The notes: generated by a model from the sequence alone, not told the origin. Positions 7,995-18,374 are shown, counted from the stretch's first letter. The stretch: DNA of 64,000 nt from Vreelandella glaciei (GCF_013415125.1 NZ_JACCDE010000006.1:88806-152805); one strand, 5' to 3'. A program made the numbers and translations.

Positions 7995-10471
7995 TCAAAT
8001 CGCTGCCCACGGTGGTGGCAACGCTGCTTGCCCACTATCGACGTCATCCTGGTCAATTAGCCATGCTGTTGCTCGGCCTGTGGGTAGCTAGCGCTCTGTG
8101 GAGTGGCATTCAAGCCATCAACGCCACAGCTCGCGATAGCTACGCCCGCGCGGATGCCATGTTTGATACCCAGTTAGATCAGCTTGAGCGACGCGATGGC
8201 GCTCCCATCACCCGCGCGGAGTATCATGCCCTACGCCAAGCTGGCTTGCCCGTTTCGCCCATGCTGGAGGGTGAAATTGTCACTCAAGATGGCACCCGGC
8301 TAACATTGATCGGCATTGATCCGCTGACCCTTGCCAATGATAACCCGCTGGCCCAAGCAGACACCTCAAGATCGTTAACGGACTTCCTGACCCCGCCGTG
8401 GCAAACACGTGCAGCCCCCGATGTCTTAACGACCACCACGACCCTGGCGAACGGCAAATCACTCCCGCCCCTTGCATTAGCGCCAGCGCTACCCCCGGAC
8501 ACGCTAGTCATGGATATCGCCGCCGCAGCGCAACTGCTTGAAAGCGGTGAAGAAATAACACGCCTCGTGGCTGCACGGGGAACGCTAAACGAAGCTCCCA
8601 CCGGATTAACGCTCACCCGTGCCACACGCATCGCTACCCCCGGTCAACTGACCGAAAGTTTTCACTTAAATCTTACGGCGTTGGGGCTACTCGCTTGGGT
8701 CGTAGGGCTATTTATCGTGCAGGCAGCGCTAGGCCTGGCCTTAGAGCAACGCCTGGGTATGCTGCGCACCCTACGCGTACTCGGGGTCTCAGGGCGTAGT
8801 TTGGTTCTAGCGCTCAGCCTAGAACTACTCCTGCTTGGCCTGATAGGTGCCGCTGCTGGCATCGCCAGCGGTGTATGGCTGGCACGCCTATTACTGCCCG
8901 ATGTCGCGGCCACCCTAGGCTCACTGTATGACGCAGGCGTTGGTAGAGAGCTCAACTTACCGTGGCATTACTGGGTCGGCGGGCTAGCGGTTAGCCTTGG
9001 TGGGCTACTGCTGGCGGGCGGCGGCGTGCTGTGGCGCGCTGCGCGCTTAAACATGCTGGAATTAGGCCAGATGCAGGCCTGGCGCAGTGGTTACCGTCGG
9101 CAGTTAATGTTGATGAGTACCGGCGGCGCTTTAGCGGTGGGCGTTGCGGTAGCACTGTATGTTTGGCTTCGCTTTCAGCCCCCAGGTGATGGCTTAGTGG
9201 CAGGCTTTGCGCTGGTTGCCGCATTACTGCTGGCCAGCGCCCTGTGGCTCCCCCCTTTGCTAGCCCTCGCGTTGAAAGTGCTGACACATCTCGCCCGACG
9301 ACGCCCGCTGGTTCACTGGGCACTGGCGGATATGCAGCTACAGCTACCCAAGATCTCGCTTGCCATGATGGCCCTACTCATCGCCCTGGCGACCAATCTA
9401 GGGGTCGGCAGTATGGTCGGTGGTTTTCGCCTCACCTTTTTAGAGTGGCTGGATCAGCGCTTGGTCGCCCCCCTCTATTTGAATGCTCCTGCCGAGCAAT
9501 ATGCGGACATTGATGCTTGGCTGGCTGACCGCCCTGACGTATCAGAACGCCTGCTCACTCGGCGAAGCGAGGCCCTTCTTGAGTCCATCATCACGCCCGA
9601 TGTCAGTCGCGCTTTAGGCACCCCTATCGAACTTTATGGCATTACGCCCGGCGAATCTTTGATACCTCATTGGCCGCTCTTGGCTAACCAACAAGATCGC
9701 GAAGCTGCCTGGGCAGCCTTTGACCATGGCGCAGCTTTTGTTAACGAACAACTCGCCACCGCAGAGAATCTTTCCCCCGGCGACCAGCTAAACCTTCGCG
9801 CGCCGGGTGTCTATGAAACGCTGACAATCGCCGCGACTTACCCTGATTACGGCAATCCCAGCGGGCAGATTCTTATGGCATCGCCCCAGCTTGCCGCGCG
9901 CTTTGATGCTCCGCCTAGCTCGATGGGCGTCGTGCTGCATCCCAACGCCGATGTGGATGCCCTGCGTGAAGCACTTAACGAACGCTTTGGCCTGGGCAGT
10001 GATGCACTAAGCGATCAACGCGAGATCAAGCGTGTTGCTACTGACATTTTCGAGCGCACCTTTACCATTACCCGTGCCCTAAATGTACTGACCTTAGTGG
10101 TAGCAGCCCTGGCGCTGCTAGCCAGCCTGCTTGCCCAGGCCCGCAGCCGACGCCAACAGCTAGCACCGCTCTGGGCAATAGGAGTTCCCAGAGCACAGCT
10201 GGCCCAACTCAGCTTGGTACAGCTGGGGGGCGCGGCATTGGTCACCGGCCTGCTGGCACTGCCACTGGGTATCGCGATCACCTGGGGCTTGGTGGCGATC
10301 ATTAATGTGGCCGCCTTTGGTTGGCGCCTACCGCTCTATCTATTCCCTTGGGAAATGGCTGTCACCCTGGCGACCGCGATTGCCGTGGCGCTGTTATCTG
10401 CAGCACTGCCTGCGCTGCGCTTTTGGCGAGCCTCACCGCGCACGTTACTAGCAGAAGAAGCCAATCAGTGA
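7991..10471 (+). CDS. FtsX-like ABC transporter permease, two-module type
   Basis: A large inner-membrane protein of 826 residues. One membrane helix near the N-terminus is followed by a periplasmic region (about 45-225), a cluster of membrane segments (about 230-470), a second periplasmic region (about 485-690) and three final helices (about 690-820). This is the duplicated layout of FtsX-family permeases such as those in lipoprotein or attachment-factor export. It is coupled by ATGA to the ATPase and is followed 10 bases later by a CrtC/AttH-family lipoprotein. In other proteobacteria this ATPase-permease-AttH trio recurs; the cargo is undetermined. Confidence 0.85.
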   Translation: MIKSLPTVVATLLAHYRRHPGQLAMLLLGLWVASALWSGIQAINATARDSYARADAMFDTQLDQLERRDGAPITRAEYHALRQAGLPVSPMLEGEIVTQDGTRLTLIGIDPLTLANDNPLAQADTSRSLTDFLTPPWQTRAAPDVLTTTTTLANGKSLPPLALAPALPPDTLVMDIAAAAQLLESGEEITRLVAARGTLNEAPTGLTLTRATRIATPGQLTESFHLNLTALGLLAWVVGLFIVQAALGLALEQRLGMLRTLRVLGVSGRSLVLALSLELLLLGLIGAAAGIASGVWLARLLLPDVAATLGSLYDAGVGRELNLPWHYWVGGLAVSLGGLLLAGGGVLWRAARLNMLELGQMQAWRSGYRRQLMLMSTGGALAVGVAVALYVWLRFQPPGDGLVAGFALVAALLLASALWLPPLLALALKVLTHLARRRPLVHWALADMQLQLPKISLAMMALLIALATNLGVGSMVGGFRLTFLEWLDQRLVAPLYLNAPAEQYADIDAWLADRPDVSERLLTRRSEALLESIITPDVSRALGTPIELYGITPGESLIPHWPLLANQQDREAAWAAFDHGAAFVNEQLATAENLSPGDQLNLRAPGVYETLTIAATYPDYGNPSGQILMASPQLAARFDAPPSSMGVVLHPNADVDALREALNERFGLGSDALSDQREIKRVATDIFERTFTITRALNVLTLVVAALALLASLLAQARSRRQQLAPLWAIGVPRAQLAQLSLVQLGGAALVTGLLALPLGIAITWGLVAIINVAAFGWRLPLYLFPWEMAVTLATAIAVALLSAALPALRFWRASPRTLLAEEANQ

Positions 10472-10481
10472 GCCTAAATCA

Positions 10482-11669
10482 ATGAGCTTAAGCCGACTGC
10501 AAAACTTCCGTCTTCTACTGGCGTTCACCGCGACGCTGATGCTTTACGGCTGCAGTTCAGAAGAGTCCACGTCGTCTGCTAACACAGGCTTTGCCGGGCT
10601 GGGCCAGGAGGCTGATGGCTTTCAACATGCCGAGCAAAACCAGTTGCTTACGTTCCCAACGGATCACGCCGCCCATCCGGATTACCGTATTGAGTGGTGG
10701 TACTTAACCGCCAATCTTGAAGACGCCTCTGGCGAGCCACTTGGCCTGCAGTGGACCCTATTTCGCCAAGCGTTAATGTCGCCAAGCGAACGCCCGGCGC
10801 CTACCCCCTGGGCGGCTGACCAACTCTGGATGGCCCATATGGCGATCTCCCAAGGCGAACAGCACGAAGTTGCCGAGCGTTTCGGGCGCAGCCACTCTCA
10901 GGCCGACCTGAGCGTCCCCCAGGATAGCCAAGCGGGCGTCATCTCCAGCCCCTTCCATGCCTGGTTAGATGATTGGCAGCTTAAAGCGAGCGAAGAAGCC
11001 GCCAGCGGCGCTTTTAGCCCTCTAACGCTCACCGCCTATAGCGGCGAAGGCAAGTCGCGCTTTGGCTATTCGTTAACGCTTACCGCCCAAGGGCCGCTGG
11101 TTTTGCATGGAAAAAAAGGGTTCAGCCAGAAAGCCGCCAATGGCCAGGGCTCTATGTACTACAGCCAGCCCTTCTGGCAGATAGACGGCAACGTTACCCT
11201 TAACGGCGAGACCCAAGCCGTCGGCGGGCGGGGCTGGCTCGATCGCGAATGGAGCAGCCAGCTACTCGATGCCCGTCAGTCAGGCTGGGACTGGCTATCG
11301 CTGCATTTCGATGATGGTCACAAGCTGATGGCGTTTCAGCTACGCGGCGGTGGTGACGACACTGATCAAGAGCAAGGCGCTGATTATCGCTCGGGCACCT
11401 GGATCACCCCGCAAGGAAAACCCACTCCTTTAGCAAATACCGACATCATTATGACCCCGCTGGCAACGTCGGCTGTCGCCGGGCGCGAAATCCCCACCCG
11501 CTGGCGGCTGGAAGTGCCATCAGCAGGTATCGATATCAACATCGAAGCGCCCTACGCCAACCGCTGGATGACCACCAGCGTGCCGTACTGGGAGGGCGAA
11601 GTGCAGATCAGCGACCGCGCCAGCGGCGAGCCGCTTGGCGAGGGATATCTGGAAATGACGGGGTATTGA
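10482..11669 (+). CDS. Lipocalin-like CrtC/AttH family lipoprotein
   Basis: A 395-residue secreted protein of the CrtC/AttH lipocalin-like (carotenoid 1,2-hydratase related) family. The N-terminus is a lipoprotein signal: a hydrophobic stretch then MLYGCSS with the lipidated Cys near residue 24. Family motifs are DHAAHPDYRIEWWYLTANL near 60-78, QWTLFRQAL near 95, and GWLDREWSSQLL near 250, where Trp/Asp/Arg residues line the pocket. The same fold occurs in plant-pathogen AttH and in hydratases, so the enzyme activity cannot be stated. It sits 10 bases downstream of the FtsX-type permease and is probably made or handled with that transporter. Confidence 0.82.
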   Translation: MSLSRLQNFRLLLAFTATLMLYGCSSEESTSSANTGFAGLGQEADGFQHAEQNQLLTFPTDHAAHPDYRIEWWYLTANLEDASGEPLGLQWTLFRQALMSPSERPAPTPWAADQLWMAHMAISQGEQHEVAERFGRSHSQADLSVPQDSQAGVISSPFHAWLDDWQLKASEEAASGAFSPLTLTAYSGEGKSRFGYSLTLTAQGPLVLHGKKGFSQKAANGQGSMYYSQPFWQIDGNVTLNGETQAVGGRGWLDREWSSQLLDARQSGWDWLSLHFDDGHKLMAFQLRGGGDDTDQEQGADYRSGTWITPQGKPTPLANTDIIMTPLATSAVAGREIPTRWRLEVPSAGIDINIEAPYANRWMTTSVPYWEGEVQISDRASGEPLGEGYLEMTGY

Positions 11670-11701
11670 CTGGATATTGAGTAGCGTAGAGCAAAATCGA
11701 T

Positions 11702-12523
11702 TTATTTACCCTTATTGTAGCTAACTTCTCCCCACCGCTGCATGGCCTCAAGTAGCCCACTTAGCAGTGGGCGCACCTCAGTGGCACGGTCTTCGCGATA
11801 GGCAAAGATCGGTTGTTCGTCGCTTGGTTCGTTCATATAGGTGCGCTGGGAGAGTTCGAGCTGTACGGCGTGAATATGATTAGCAGGATCCCCATACCCC
11901 CGGGTGATATGCCCCCCTTTGAAACGGCCATTGATCACGTGAGTGAAACGCGATTGAGCAGCACACACCGCCTGTAAGGTCTGACTAAGGTCAGGATCGC
12001 AGCTTTGCTCGTCAAAGGTACCCAGGTTGATATCAGGCAGTTGGTCGTCGAAAAGCCGCGGTATCTTTGAACGGATAGAGTGGGCATCAAAGAGCAGCGC
12101 ATAGCCAAAGCGTTCTTTTATCCGCGCCAACTCTCCTGCCAGGGCGTTGTGGTAGGGGCGCCAAATATACGCTTTGGCCCAGTCGCGCTGTGCCTTAGTG
12201 GGTTCCTGGCCCGCTTCAAATAGCGGCTCACCGTCGAAGTCGGTACTCGGGAACAGCCCGGTCGTCGCGCCAGCATAGAGGGGCGTATCATTCTCCGGCC
12301 GATTAAGATCAATCACGTAGCGCGAATAGCGCGCCTCAAGTCGGCTCGCCCCAAGCTCGGCGGCGAAGTTGTAAAGCTTGGGAATATGCCAGTCGGTGTC
12401 GGCAAGGCTGAGCGCAGCTTTATTGAGCCCCGCCTCTACCTCCGGCGTTAGCGCGGTGCCTGCGTGAGGCATTGAAATCAATAGCGGCGTATCGCCCTGG
12501 GTGAGTTGGTAACTTTCGATCAT
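11702..12523 (-). CDS. hutG: N-formylglutamate deformylase
   Basis: Zinc-dependent amidohydrolase of 273 residues that splits N-formyl-L-glutamate into glutamate and formate, the last step of the five-step histidine pathway. The N-terminal [13 protein letters not shown] carries a conserved metal-ligand His; DLNRPEND near residue 72 and [10 protein letters not shown] near 145 are family signatures, and [21 protein letters not shown] near 215-235 completes the active site. The start codon overlaps the hutI stop (ATGA). It is the last gene of the leftward hutU operon. Its presence with hutF shows the route through formylglutamate rather than direct formiminoglutamate hydrolysis. Confidence 0.93.
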   Translation of the reverse strand: MIESYQLTQGDTPLLISMPHAGTALTPEVEAGLNKAALSLADTDWHIPKLYNFAAELGASRLEARYSRYVIDLNRPENDTPLYAGATTGLFPSTDFDGEPLFEAGQEPTKAQRDWAKAYIWRPYHNALAGELARIKERFGYALLFDAHSIRSKIPRLFDDQLPDINLGTFDEQSCDPDLSQTLQAVCAAQSRFTHVINGRFKGGHITRGYGDPANHIHAVQLELSQRTYMNEPSDEQPIFAYREDRATEVRPLLSGLLEAMQRWGEVSYNKGK

Positions 12524-13728
12524 GCCTCTAGCTCCTTACCTGCTTTGAATACCTTGACCGGCAATTGCCCGCCCAGCCAGTAGCTAAGCTCCGCTGGCCC
12601 GGTAATATCCCATACGACCGCGTCTGCCCATTTACCTACTTCTAGCGAACCGTGAGTGGCATCAATGCCCAGCGCTTTAGCGGCATTGATGGTCACGCCT
12701 GCCAGCGTTTCTTCAGGGGTAAGGCGGAACAGCGTGCAGCCAAGATTCATCATCAAGCGTAACGACAGCACCGGCGACGTACCAGGATTAAGGTCGCTGG
12801 CCAGCGCCATGGTGACGCCCTGCTCACGAAAGGCTGCAATCGGCGGTAGCTGGGTTTCACGCAGGGTAAGAAAAGCCCCCGGAAGTAACACTGCTGCCGT
12901 GCTGCTTTGAGCCATCGCACGCGCATCCGTTTTATCGGCGTATTCGACGTGGTCAGCGGAAAGCGCGCCGAATTCCGCAGCCAGTTGGCAACCACCAAGG
13001 TGCGACAGTTGCTCAGCATGTAGCTTGAGCGGCAGGCCCAATTGCTTTGCAGTTTCAAATACGCGCCGCATCTGTTCCACAGAGAAGGCGATACCCTCAC
13101 AGAAGCCATCGACGGCGTCGACAAGGCCTTCCTTCGCCAGCTTCGGCAGAATTTCCTCGCAGACTAGATCAATATACTCATCGCTACGTTCGCGGTATTC
13201 GGGCGGCAGCGCGTGGGCCGCAAGGCACGTCGTGAGCACCTCGACAGGTAGCCGTTCCCCCAGCGCCCGGGCGACTTGCAGCATTTTGCGCTCGCTCTCG
13301 AGATCAAGCCCATACCCCGACTTGACCTCTAGCGTGGTGACGCCTTCGCGCAGCAGTACTTTGGCGCGCTTCTCGGCGCTGGCCAATAATTCGTCAAAGC
13401 TGGCCTCGCGAGTTGCCCGCACGCTGCTGACAATCCCACCGCCCTGTTTAGCTATCTCGCTATAGCTCACGCCCTCCAGGCGCTGCTCAAACTCATTACT
13501 GCGGTCACCGCCAAACACCAGGTGCGTGTGGCAGTCGATCAACCCCGGCGTTAGCCAGCGCCCACCCAAGTCACGCACTTCATCGAAGTCAGCATCGCGG
13601 TCAAGTTGCGCCTCAGTGCCAATCCAGGCGATGCGTCCCGCGTCTATAATCAGCGCCGCATCGCGCACAATTCCGTAGCGGCCACCCGCCAGGGTCACCG
13701 CATGGCAGTGGTGCCATAGCTGTTTCAT
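12520..13728 (-). CDS. hutI: Imidazolonepropionase
   Basis: A 402-residue metal-dependent amidohydrolase that opens the ring of 4-imidazolone-5-propionate to give N-formimino-L-glutamate. The metal site begins with [12 protein letters not shown] near residues 64-75, followed by KSGYGL near 137, [10 protein letters not shown] near 243 and the late metal Asp in [12 protein letters not shown] near 318. The TIM-barrel length fits HutI. A very good ribosome site, AGGAGG, lies six bases before the ATG. It lies between the lyase fragment (eight bases upstream) and hutG (overlapping). Confidence 0.95.
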   Translation of the reverse strand: MKQLWHHCHAVTLAGGRYGIVRDAALIIDAGRIAWIGTEAQLDRDADFDEVRDLGGRWLTPGLIDCHTHLVFGGDRSNEFEQRLEGVSYSEIAKQGGGIVSSVRATREASFDELLASAEKRAKVLLREGVTTLEVKSGYGLDLESERKMLQVARALGERLPVEVLTTCLAAHALPPEYRERSDEYIDLVCEEILPKLAKEGLVDAVDGFCEGIAFSVEQMRRVFETAKQLGLPLKLHAEQLSHLGGCQLAAEFGALSADHVEYADKTDARAMAQSSTAAVLLPGAFLTLRETQLPPIAAFREQGVTMALASDLNPGTSPVLSLRLMMNLGCTLFRLTPEETLAGVTINAAKALGIDATHGSLEVGKWADAVVWDITGPAELSYWLGGQLPVKVFKAGKELEA

Positions 13729-13736
13729 GCTTCCTC

Positions 13737-14390
13737 CTAATCGCTAGGCTGCCGATTCGGCAGTAAGTTCGGGGCAATAGACAGGAGCTTATCGATCACT
13801 TGAGTCTCCTTTAGGCGCTGGTAAGCCGCCTCAATATCCAGGTGCAGCGCATGCTCTTCCTGGTATGTAGGCAACACTTCTCGCAGTGATTTCCAAGCCA
13901 GCGACGTGCCCTTGGCAAACTCATCGCTGCCAATTAAATCAAGGGCCTGAGAGGCCAGTAGATATTCGATCGCAAGAACGTAGAAAGCATTGTCGAGGGT
14001 CTTGTCCAGTTTCAGGGCAGCACTTTCGCCAAAGCTTAGATGGTCTTCCTGGAGGCCTGAGGTGATAAAATTGTCGGTCACTGCGGGCTGCGCCAGACGT
14101 TTGTTATCCGCCACCAGGGAAGCCGCCGAGTAGTGGGCGATCATCATGCCGGACTTGACGCCGCTTTCAGTGGTCAAGAAAGGTGGCAGCTGATTCGCCT
14201 GGGGGGTCACTAAACGGTAGGCGCGCCGCTCGGAGATCGAACTCCACTCACAGGCCGCGATGGCCAACAGATCGCAGGCCATCGCCACCGAGGCGCCGTG
14301 AGGATTAGCCTGGGTCACAGTCTGGTTGTCATCTTCAACTGGAACCACTAACGGGTTATCAGTAGCAGAGCGGAGTTTCTTCTCTTCCAT
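13737..14390 (-). pseudogene. C-terminal half of a second histidine/aromatic ammonia-lyase
   Basis: 217 residues that match only the C-terminal half of the HAL/PAL lyase family: ATDNPLV near residue 9, ISERRAYRLV near 52, SGMMIAHYSAASL near 79 and QEDHLSFGESAAL near 113. The N-terminal half, with the Ala-Ser-Gly that forms the MIO electrophile, is absent, so the protein cannot be an active lyase by itself. Only 12 bases separate it from the intact permease gene upstream, so the missing half is not nearby. There is no clear ribosome site. It differs from the complete hutH at 22.6 kb (for example QEDHLSFG versus QEDHVSMA), so it is a decayed paralogue rather than a copy. A retained accessory subunit is possible but less likely. 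Confidence 0.7.
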
Positions 14391-14402
14391 CTGAAATAAA
14401 CA

Positions 14403-15731
14403 CTACATTATGAATGAAGCAATACCCATAGACAGCGGAATGGCTATCACCATCGTCAGGGCTGTTCTGACCACCCAGACGACCGTCAGTCCATAGAATG
14501 AAATCGGGATATTGGTCGCCATGATGCAAGGAATTGAGGCAGATACGAAGAGAATAGAAGAGATGGCCGTAATCCCCGCCACCAGCTTCGAGACAACATC
14601 AGCCTCTGCCATGATCAATGCTGGAAGGAACATCTCTGAATAGCTGGTCGATACCGCTGAGGAGAGTTCCAGCCCATTTTCCATGCCAAAGAGCAGGGTG
14701 ATGGGGTAAAAAATATAACCGATATAGTCAAAAGCTGGCGTGTACTTCTCGATCAGCAGACTGATGGTGCCGACCGACAGGATAGTGGGAAGAATGGTCA
14801 TCGTCATTACAATACCATCCTTGAGGTTATCCTTGACCAGATTAAGAAAGCTCTTCGGGCTGTTGGCAACCCCAATGGCCTCAGCCACTGCCGTTGCCAC
14901 GCGGCTGCCCTTATCCGGTGTCGCCTCCCGATTCTCAGCGTGATCATCCATGTTGGAGATGGGAGGGATGCGTGCACTGATAGCTGTCACTACAACGGTA
15001 GTGAACAGTGTTGCCAGGAAGAACACTACCCAGATATCCATCAGTCCAAGTGTCCTGGCCACGATCACCATGAAGGCGACAGACACCGTGGAGAACCCAG
15101 TAGCAATGATGGCAGCTTCTTTCGCTGAGTACTCCCCTCTAAGATAGGCCTTGTTAGTAATCAGGAGCCCAACGGCAAAGCTGGTAATGAATGACGCCAC
15201 CGCATCGACAGCAGAACGACCGGGGACCTTGAACGCCAGGCGCATGAAGGGCTGGGTCAATGTACCGACCAGCTCCACCAGGCCATAGTTGACCAAAAGC
15301 GGCATGAAGATAGCACCAATAGGCACCAGGATACCGACTGGAATGACCAGAGCCTTCCAGAGAAACTCAAGCATGAAGGGTTCATAGAGTGCCGCTGGGC
15401 CGGCCTTGATGATCACCATTCCTGCAAGTATCAAGCCGATGAACTTGAAGAGGGTGAACACGATAATGCCGAAGCCCTGTCGCCAAAACTTTTGCATGAT
15501 GGGTAACACCGAGCCACCTATGATAAGCAGCAAGGCATACCACTGGCTGTTTTCACCCAGAAGGTTCTCGCACCAGATAACCAGATGATCGAGAAGGATA
15601 GTATTCTTATCAGCTATTGTTATTGGTACGAAGAAAACCATGATCCCAAGGAAGCTCGGGATCGCCACTCTCAGAACCTCTGCAAGCGTATGTTTTCTTT
15701 TAGCATTGTTTTCAACGGCGCTATCTTTCAT
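14403..15731 (-). CDS. YjiH-type membrane transport protein with gate (nucleoside-recognition) domains
   Basis: A 442-residue inner-membrane protein with roughly ten hydrophobic segments and a basic cytoplasmic N-terminus. The overall pattern resembles the YjiH family, whose members contain nucleoside-recognition gate domains and are often found in histidine-utilization loci. No substrate-specific motif can be recognised. Its place inside the hut operon, between the flavin-reductase-like gene and the lyase fragment, suggests uptake of histidine, urocanate or a related imidazole compound. The ribosome site AGAGGA lies eight bases before the ATG. Confidence 0.75.
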   Translation of the reverse strand: MKDSAVENNAKRKHTLAEVLRVAIPSFLGIMVFFVPITIADKNTILLDHLVIWCENLLGENSQWYALLLIIGGSVLPIMQKFWRQGFGIIVFTLFKFIGLILAGMVIIKAGPAALYEPFMLEFLWKALVIPVGILVPIGAIFMPLLVNYGLVELVGTLTQPFMRLAFKVPGRSAVDAVASFITSFAVGLLITNKAYLRGEYSAKEAAIIATGFSTVSVAFMVIVARTLGLMDIWVVFFLATLFTTVVVTAISARIPPISNMDDHAENREATPDKGSRVATAVAEAIGVANSPKSFLNLVKDNLKDGIVMTMTILPTILSVGTISLLIEKYTPAFDYIGYIFYPITLLFGMENGLELSSAVSTSYSEMFLPALIMAEADVVSKLVAGITAISSILFVSASIPCIMATNIPISFYGLTVVWVVRTALTMVIAIPLSMGIASFIM

Positions 15732-15792
15732 TTCTCACATCCTCTGAGTCTAAGATGATGACGGGGAGCAGACCTCCCCCGTCAGTAAGTTA

Positions 15793-16446
15793 TCAAGGGC
15801 GACCTTCAAGACCGTCTGCTTCATTGGCAGAGGCCTTCGGAATCTTCATCTCGAAGCGATTATCTACCACCGTATAATCGTGATAGCCCATTCGTGCGAT
15901 GGGGCGCGCTTTCATGATATCGATCTTGCCCTCTTCGGTGATGAACTCATCCCTGACGTGAATCTTCACAACCTCGGCAAAGACAATATCGATGGTGCCC
16001 ACGTTCGAGTTGCCTTTTAGGCGATGCGTCGAAATGTACTTGCACTCGAAATGACAGGGGCTATCCGCCACCATCGGCACATCTGAAAGGTCTGCCTTGA
16101 CCGTTTTCAGTCCGGCAAGACTGATTTCACTTTCACCATACGGCACTGCCATGGCGGACGTGTTCATGGCGTCCTTGAGGTCCCAGGTCACCATATTCCA
16201 GACGAACCAGCCGGTCTTCTCGGCGTTGATGACAGTATCTTTTCGCCTGCCATCGGGGTACTGGTTGGCAGCAAACATTACCATCGGCGGGTCAAACGTC
16301 AGGTTCTGCCATTGACTGTATGGTGCCAGGTTCTCTACCCCATCAGGACTGATGGAAGAGAGCCAGCCGATCGGGCGTGGAACAGTACAGCTCTTGAAGG
16401 GTGAGTAAGGCAGCGGGCACTTCTCGCTGTTCGGCATATATTTCAT
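15793..16446 (-). CDS. Flavin reductase-like, FMN-binding split-barrel protein
   Basis: A 217-residue cytoplasmic protein of the flavin reductase-like/flavoredoxin family. The N-terminal segment VPRPIGWLSSISPDGVENLAPYS (residues about 23-45) is the hallmark FMN-binding strand-turn, and FDPPMVMFAANQ near 50 and TGWFVWN near 78 are further family positions. It probably reduces or carries FMN for a partner, or acts as an FMN enzyme itself. Such a gene is not one of the five Hut steps, yet it lies in the operon between hutU (33 bases) and the permease (61 bases). An AGAGGA ribosome site supports ATG at 16446. The substrate is unknown. Confidence 0.8.
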   Translation of the reverse strand: MKYMPNSEKCPLPYSPFKSCTVPRPIGWLSSISPDGVENLAPYSQWQNLTFDPPMVMFAANQYPDGRRKDTVINAEKTGWFVWNMVTWDLKDAMNTSAMAVPYGESEISLAGLKTVKADLSDVPMVADSPCHFECKYISTHRLKGNSNVGTIDIVFAEVVKIHVRDEFITEEGKIDIMKARPIARMGYHDYTVVDNRFEMKIPKASANEADGLEGRP

Positions 16447-16479
16447 GTCATGTCCTCTTGTTTGTTGGAGTCAGGCCGT

Positions 16480-18147
16480 TCACTTGACCATCGGCAGATC
16501 AAGGTCGTTTTCACGGGCACAGTTCTTGGCGATCTCATAGCTGGCATCAGCGTGGCGCATAACGCCAGTAGCCGGATCATTCCGCAGCACGCGGCCAAGT
16601 CGTGCGTGGGCATCATCGGTACCGTCGGCGACGATCACCACGCCCGAATGCTGGGAGTAACCCATGCCCACCCCGCCGCCGTGGTGAAGGGAGACCCAGG
16701 TGGCGCCTCCGGCGGTGTTGAGCAGCGCATTGAGCAGCGGCCAGTCGGAGACGGCATCCGAGCCATCCTGCATTGATTCAGTCTCGCGATTGGGGCTGGC
16801 CACCGAGCCGGAGTCCAGGTGGTCGCGACCAATCACAATAGGTGCTTTGAGCTCGCCACTGGCGACCATGGCGTTAAACGCCTGCCCCAAGCGAGCACGA
16901 TCCTTTAAGCCAACCCAGCAGATGCGCGCCGGTAAGCCCTGGAAGCTGATACGCTCCTTGGCCATATCCAGCCAGTTATGCAGATGCGGATCATCTGGGA
17001 TGAGTTCTTTGACTTTCTGATCGGTTTTATAGATATCTTCTGGATCACCGGAGAGCGCGACCCAGCGGAATGGGCCAATTCCCTGGCAGAACAGTGGGCG
17101 AATGTAGGCAGGCACAAAGCCGGGGAAGTCGAAAGCATTAGAAACGCCCTCCTCCTGAGCCATCTGGCGAATGTTATTGCCATAATCGAAGGTAGGTATA
17201 CCCATTGCCTGGAAGTCGAGCATGGCCTGCACATGCACCGCCATGGAGCGCTTAGCCGCCTTGACCACCACCTCGGGTTCGGTTTTCCCGCGTGCCAAAT
17301 ACTCATCCCATGACCAGCCTGCGGGCAGATAACCGTGCAGCGGGTCGTGAGCGCTAGTCTGGTCAGTCACCATATCCGGTTTGACGCCACGCTTAATCAG
17401 TTCCGGCAGTATTTCAGCGGCATTGCCATGCAACGCAATCGAAACGGCTTTACCTTCTGAGGTGTAGCGCTCCAGGCGCACCAGAGCATCGTCGAGGTCG
17501 CTCGCCTGCTCATCCACATAGCGGGTACGCAGACGCATATCAATGCGGCTCTGCTGACACTCAATATTCAGACTGCAGGCACCCGCCAGCGTTGCCGCCA
17601 ATGGCTGCGCCCCGCCCATACCGCCAAGACCGGCCGTCAGAATCCAGCGCCCGGCCAGTTTGCCGTCGTAGTGCTGGCGACCAGCCTCAACAAAGGTTTC
17701 GTAAGTACCCTGAACAATGCCCTGAGAGCCGATGTAGATCCATGAGCCAGCCGTCATCTGGCCGTACATCATCAGGCCTTTCTTATCCAGTTCATTGAAA
17801 TGCTCCCAGTTAGCCCAGGCTGGCACTAGGTTGGAATTGGCAATCAGCACCCTCGGGGCGTCTTTATGGGTTTCAAATATCCCCACCGGCTTACCAGACT
17901 GAATCAGCAGTGACTGGTTATCTTCTAAACGTTTGAGCGTTTCAACGATGGTATCGAAACACTCCCAATTGCGGGCGGCGCGGCCAATCCCGCCATAGAC
18001 CACCAGCTCTTTGGGATTCTCGGCGACATCTGGATCTAGGTTGTTCATCAGCATGCGCAGCGGTGCTTCAGTCAGCCAGCTCTTGCAGGAGAGCTCGACT
18101 CCATGAGGTGCCCGAATTTCGGTATCGCGAAAGCGTGAAAGAGACAT
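16480..18147 (-). CDS. hutU: Urocanate hydratase
   Basis: A 555-residue cytosolic enzyme that adds water to urocanate to form imidazolonepropionate, using NAD+ as an electrophile. Strong family segments include [16 protein letters not shown] near 51-66, [23 protein letters not shown] near 129-151, [14 protein letters not shown] near 171-184 (nucleotide loop) and the catalytic Cys region [23 protein letters not shown] near 350-370. CAGGAG lies six bases before the ATG. It is the first gene of the leftward hut operon and is divergent from hutF, with two HutC-type palindromes in the shared control region. Confidence 0.96.
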   Translation of the reverse strand: MSLSRFRDTEIRAPHGVELSCKSWLTEAPLRMLMNNLDPDVAENPKELVVYGGIGRAARNWECFDTIVETLKRLEDNQSLLIQSGKPVGIFETHKDAPRVLIANSNLVPAWANWEHFNELDKKGLMMYGQMTAGSWIYIGSQGIVQGTYETFVEAGRQHYDGKLAGRWILTAGLGGMGGAQPLAATLAGACSLNIECQQSRIDMRLRTRYVDEQASDLDDALVRLERYTSEGKAVSIALHGNAAEILPELIKRGVKPDMVTDQTSAHDPLHGYLPAGWSWDEYLARGKTEPEVVVKAAKRSMAVHVQAMLDFQAMGIPTFDYGNNIRQMAQEEGVSNAFDFPGFVPAYIRPLFCQGIGPFRWVALSGDPEDIYKTDQKVKELIPDDPHLHNWLDMAKERISFQGLPARICWVGLKDRARLGQAFNAMVASGELKAPIVIGRDHLDSGSVASPNRETESMQDGSDAVSDWPLLNALLNTAGGATWVSLHHGGGVGMGYSQHSGVVIVADGTDDAHARLGRVLRNDPATGVMRHADASYEIAKNCARENDLDLPMVK

Positions 18148-18173
18148 GGTAACTCCTGTTTGTTGTCAAAGTT

Positions 18174-18183
18174 TGTATATACA
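18174..18183. promoter_or_regulatory. HutC-type operator in front of hutU
   Basis: A perfect palindrome TGTATATACA lies 27 bases upstream of the hutU start codon, followed on the + strand by TTATGGCAAC. HutC repressors of the GntR family are known to bind TGTA...TACA-type palindromes. The same core recurs in front of hutF, hutH and the ABC transporter. Confidence 0.72.
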
Positions 18184-18364
18184 TTATGGCAACAAACGCT
18201 TCTGCGCAATCACCTAAATCGCCCTTTTTAGCAAAAAAAAACTCAGTCCTAAATATTCACCAACATAGTGCAAACGCCAACAATAGGGCGAAATTACGCA
18301 CCAAAATGGACTTTACGAGGAAATTCCAACTCTCTTCTTTACCTAAGAAGCGGACTTCGCTATA

Positions 18365-18374
18365 TGTATATACA
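18365..18374. promoter_or_regulatory. HutC-type operator in front of hutF
   Basis: The identical palindrome TGTATATACA lies 33 bases upstream of the hutF start, followed by TTAGCC. Its closeness to the ribosome site AAAAAGGAG implies overlap with the promoter or transcription start. Confidence 0.72.

Noticed and set aside
8284..8631. Long open frames on the opposite strand of the FtsX-type permease gene
   Set aside because: They lie inside a clear coding gene, lack ribosome sites and have no recognisable protein character.
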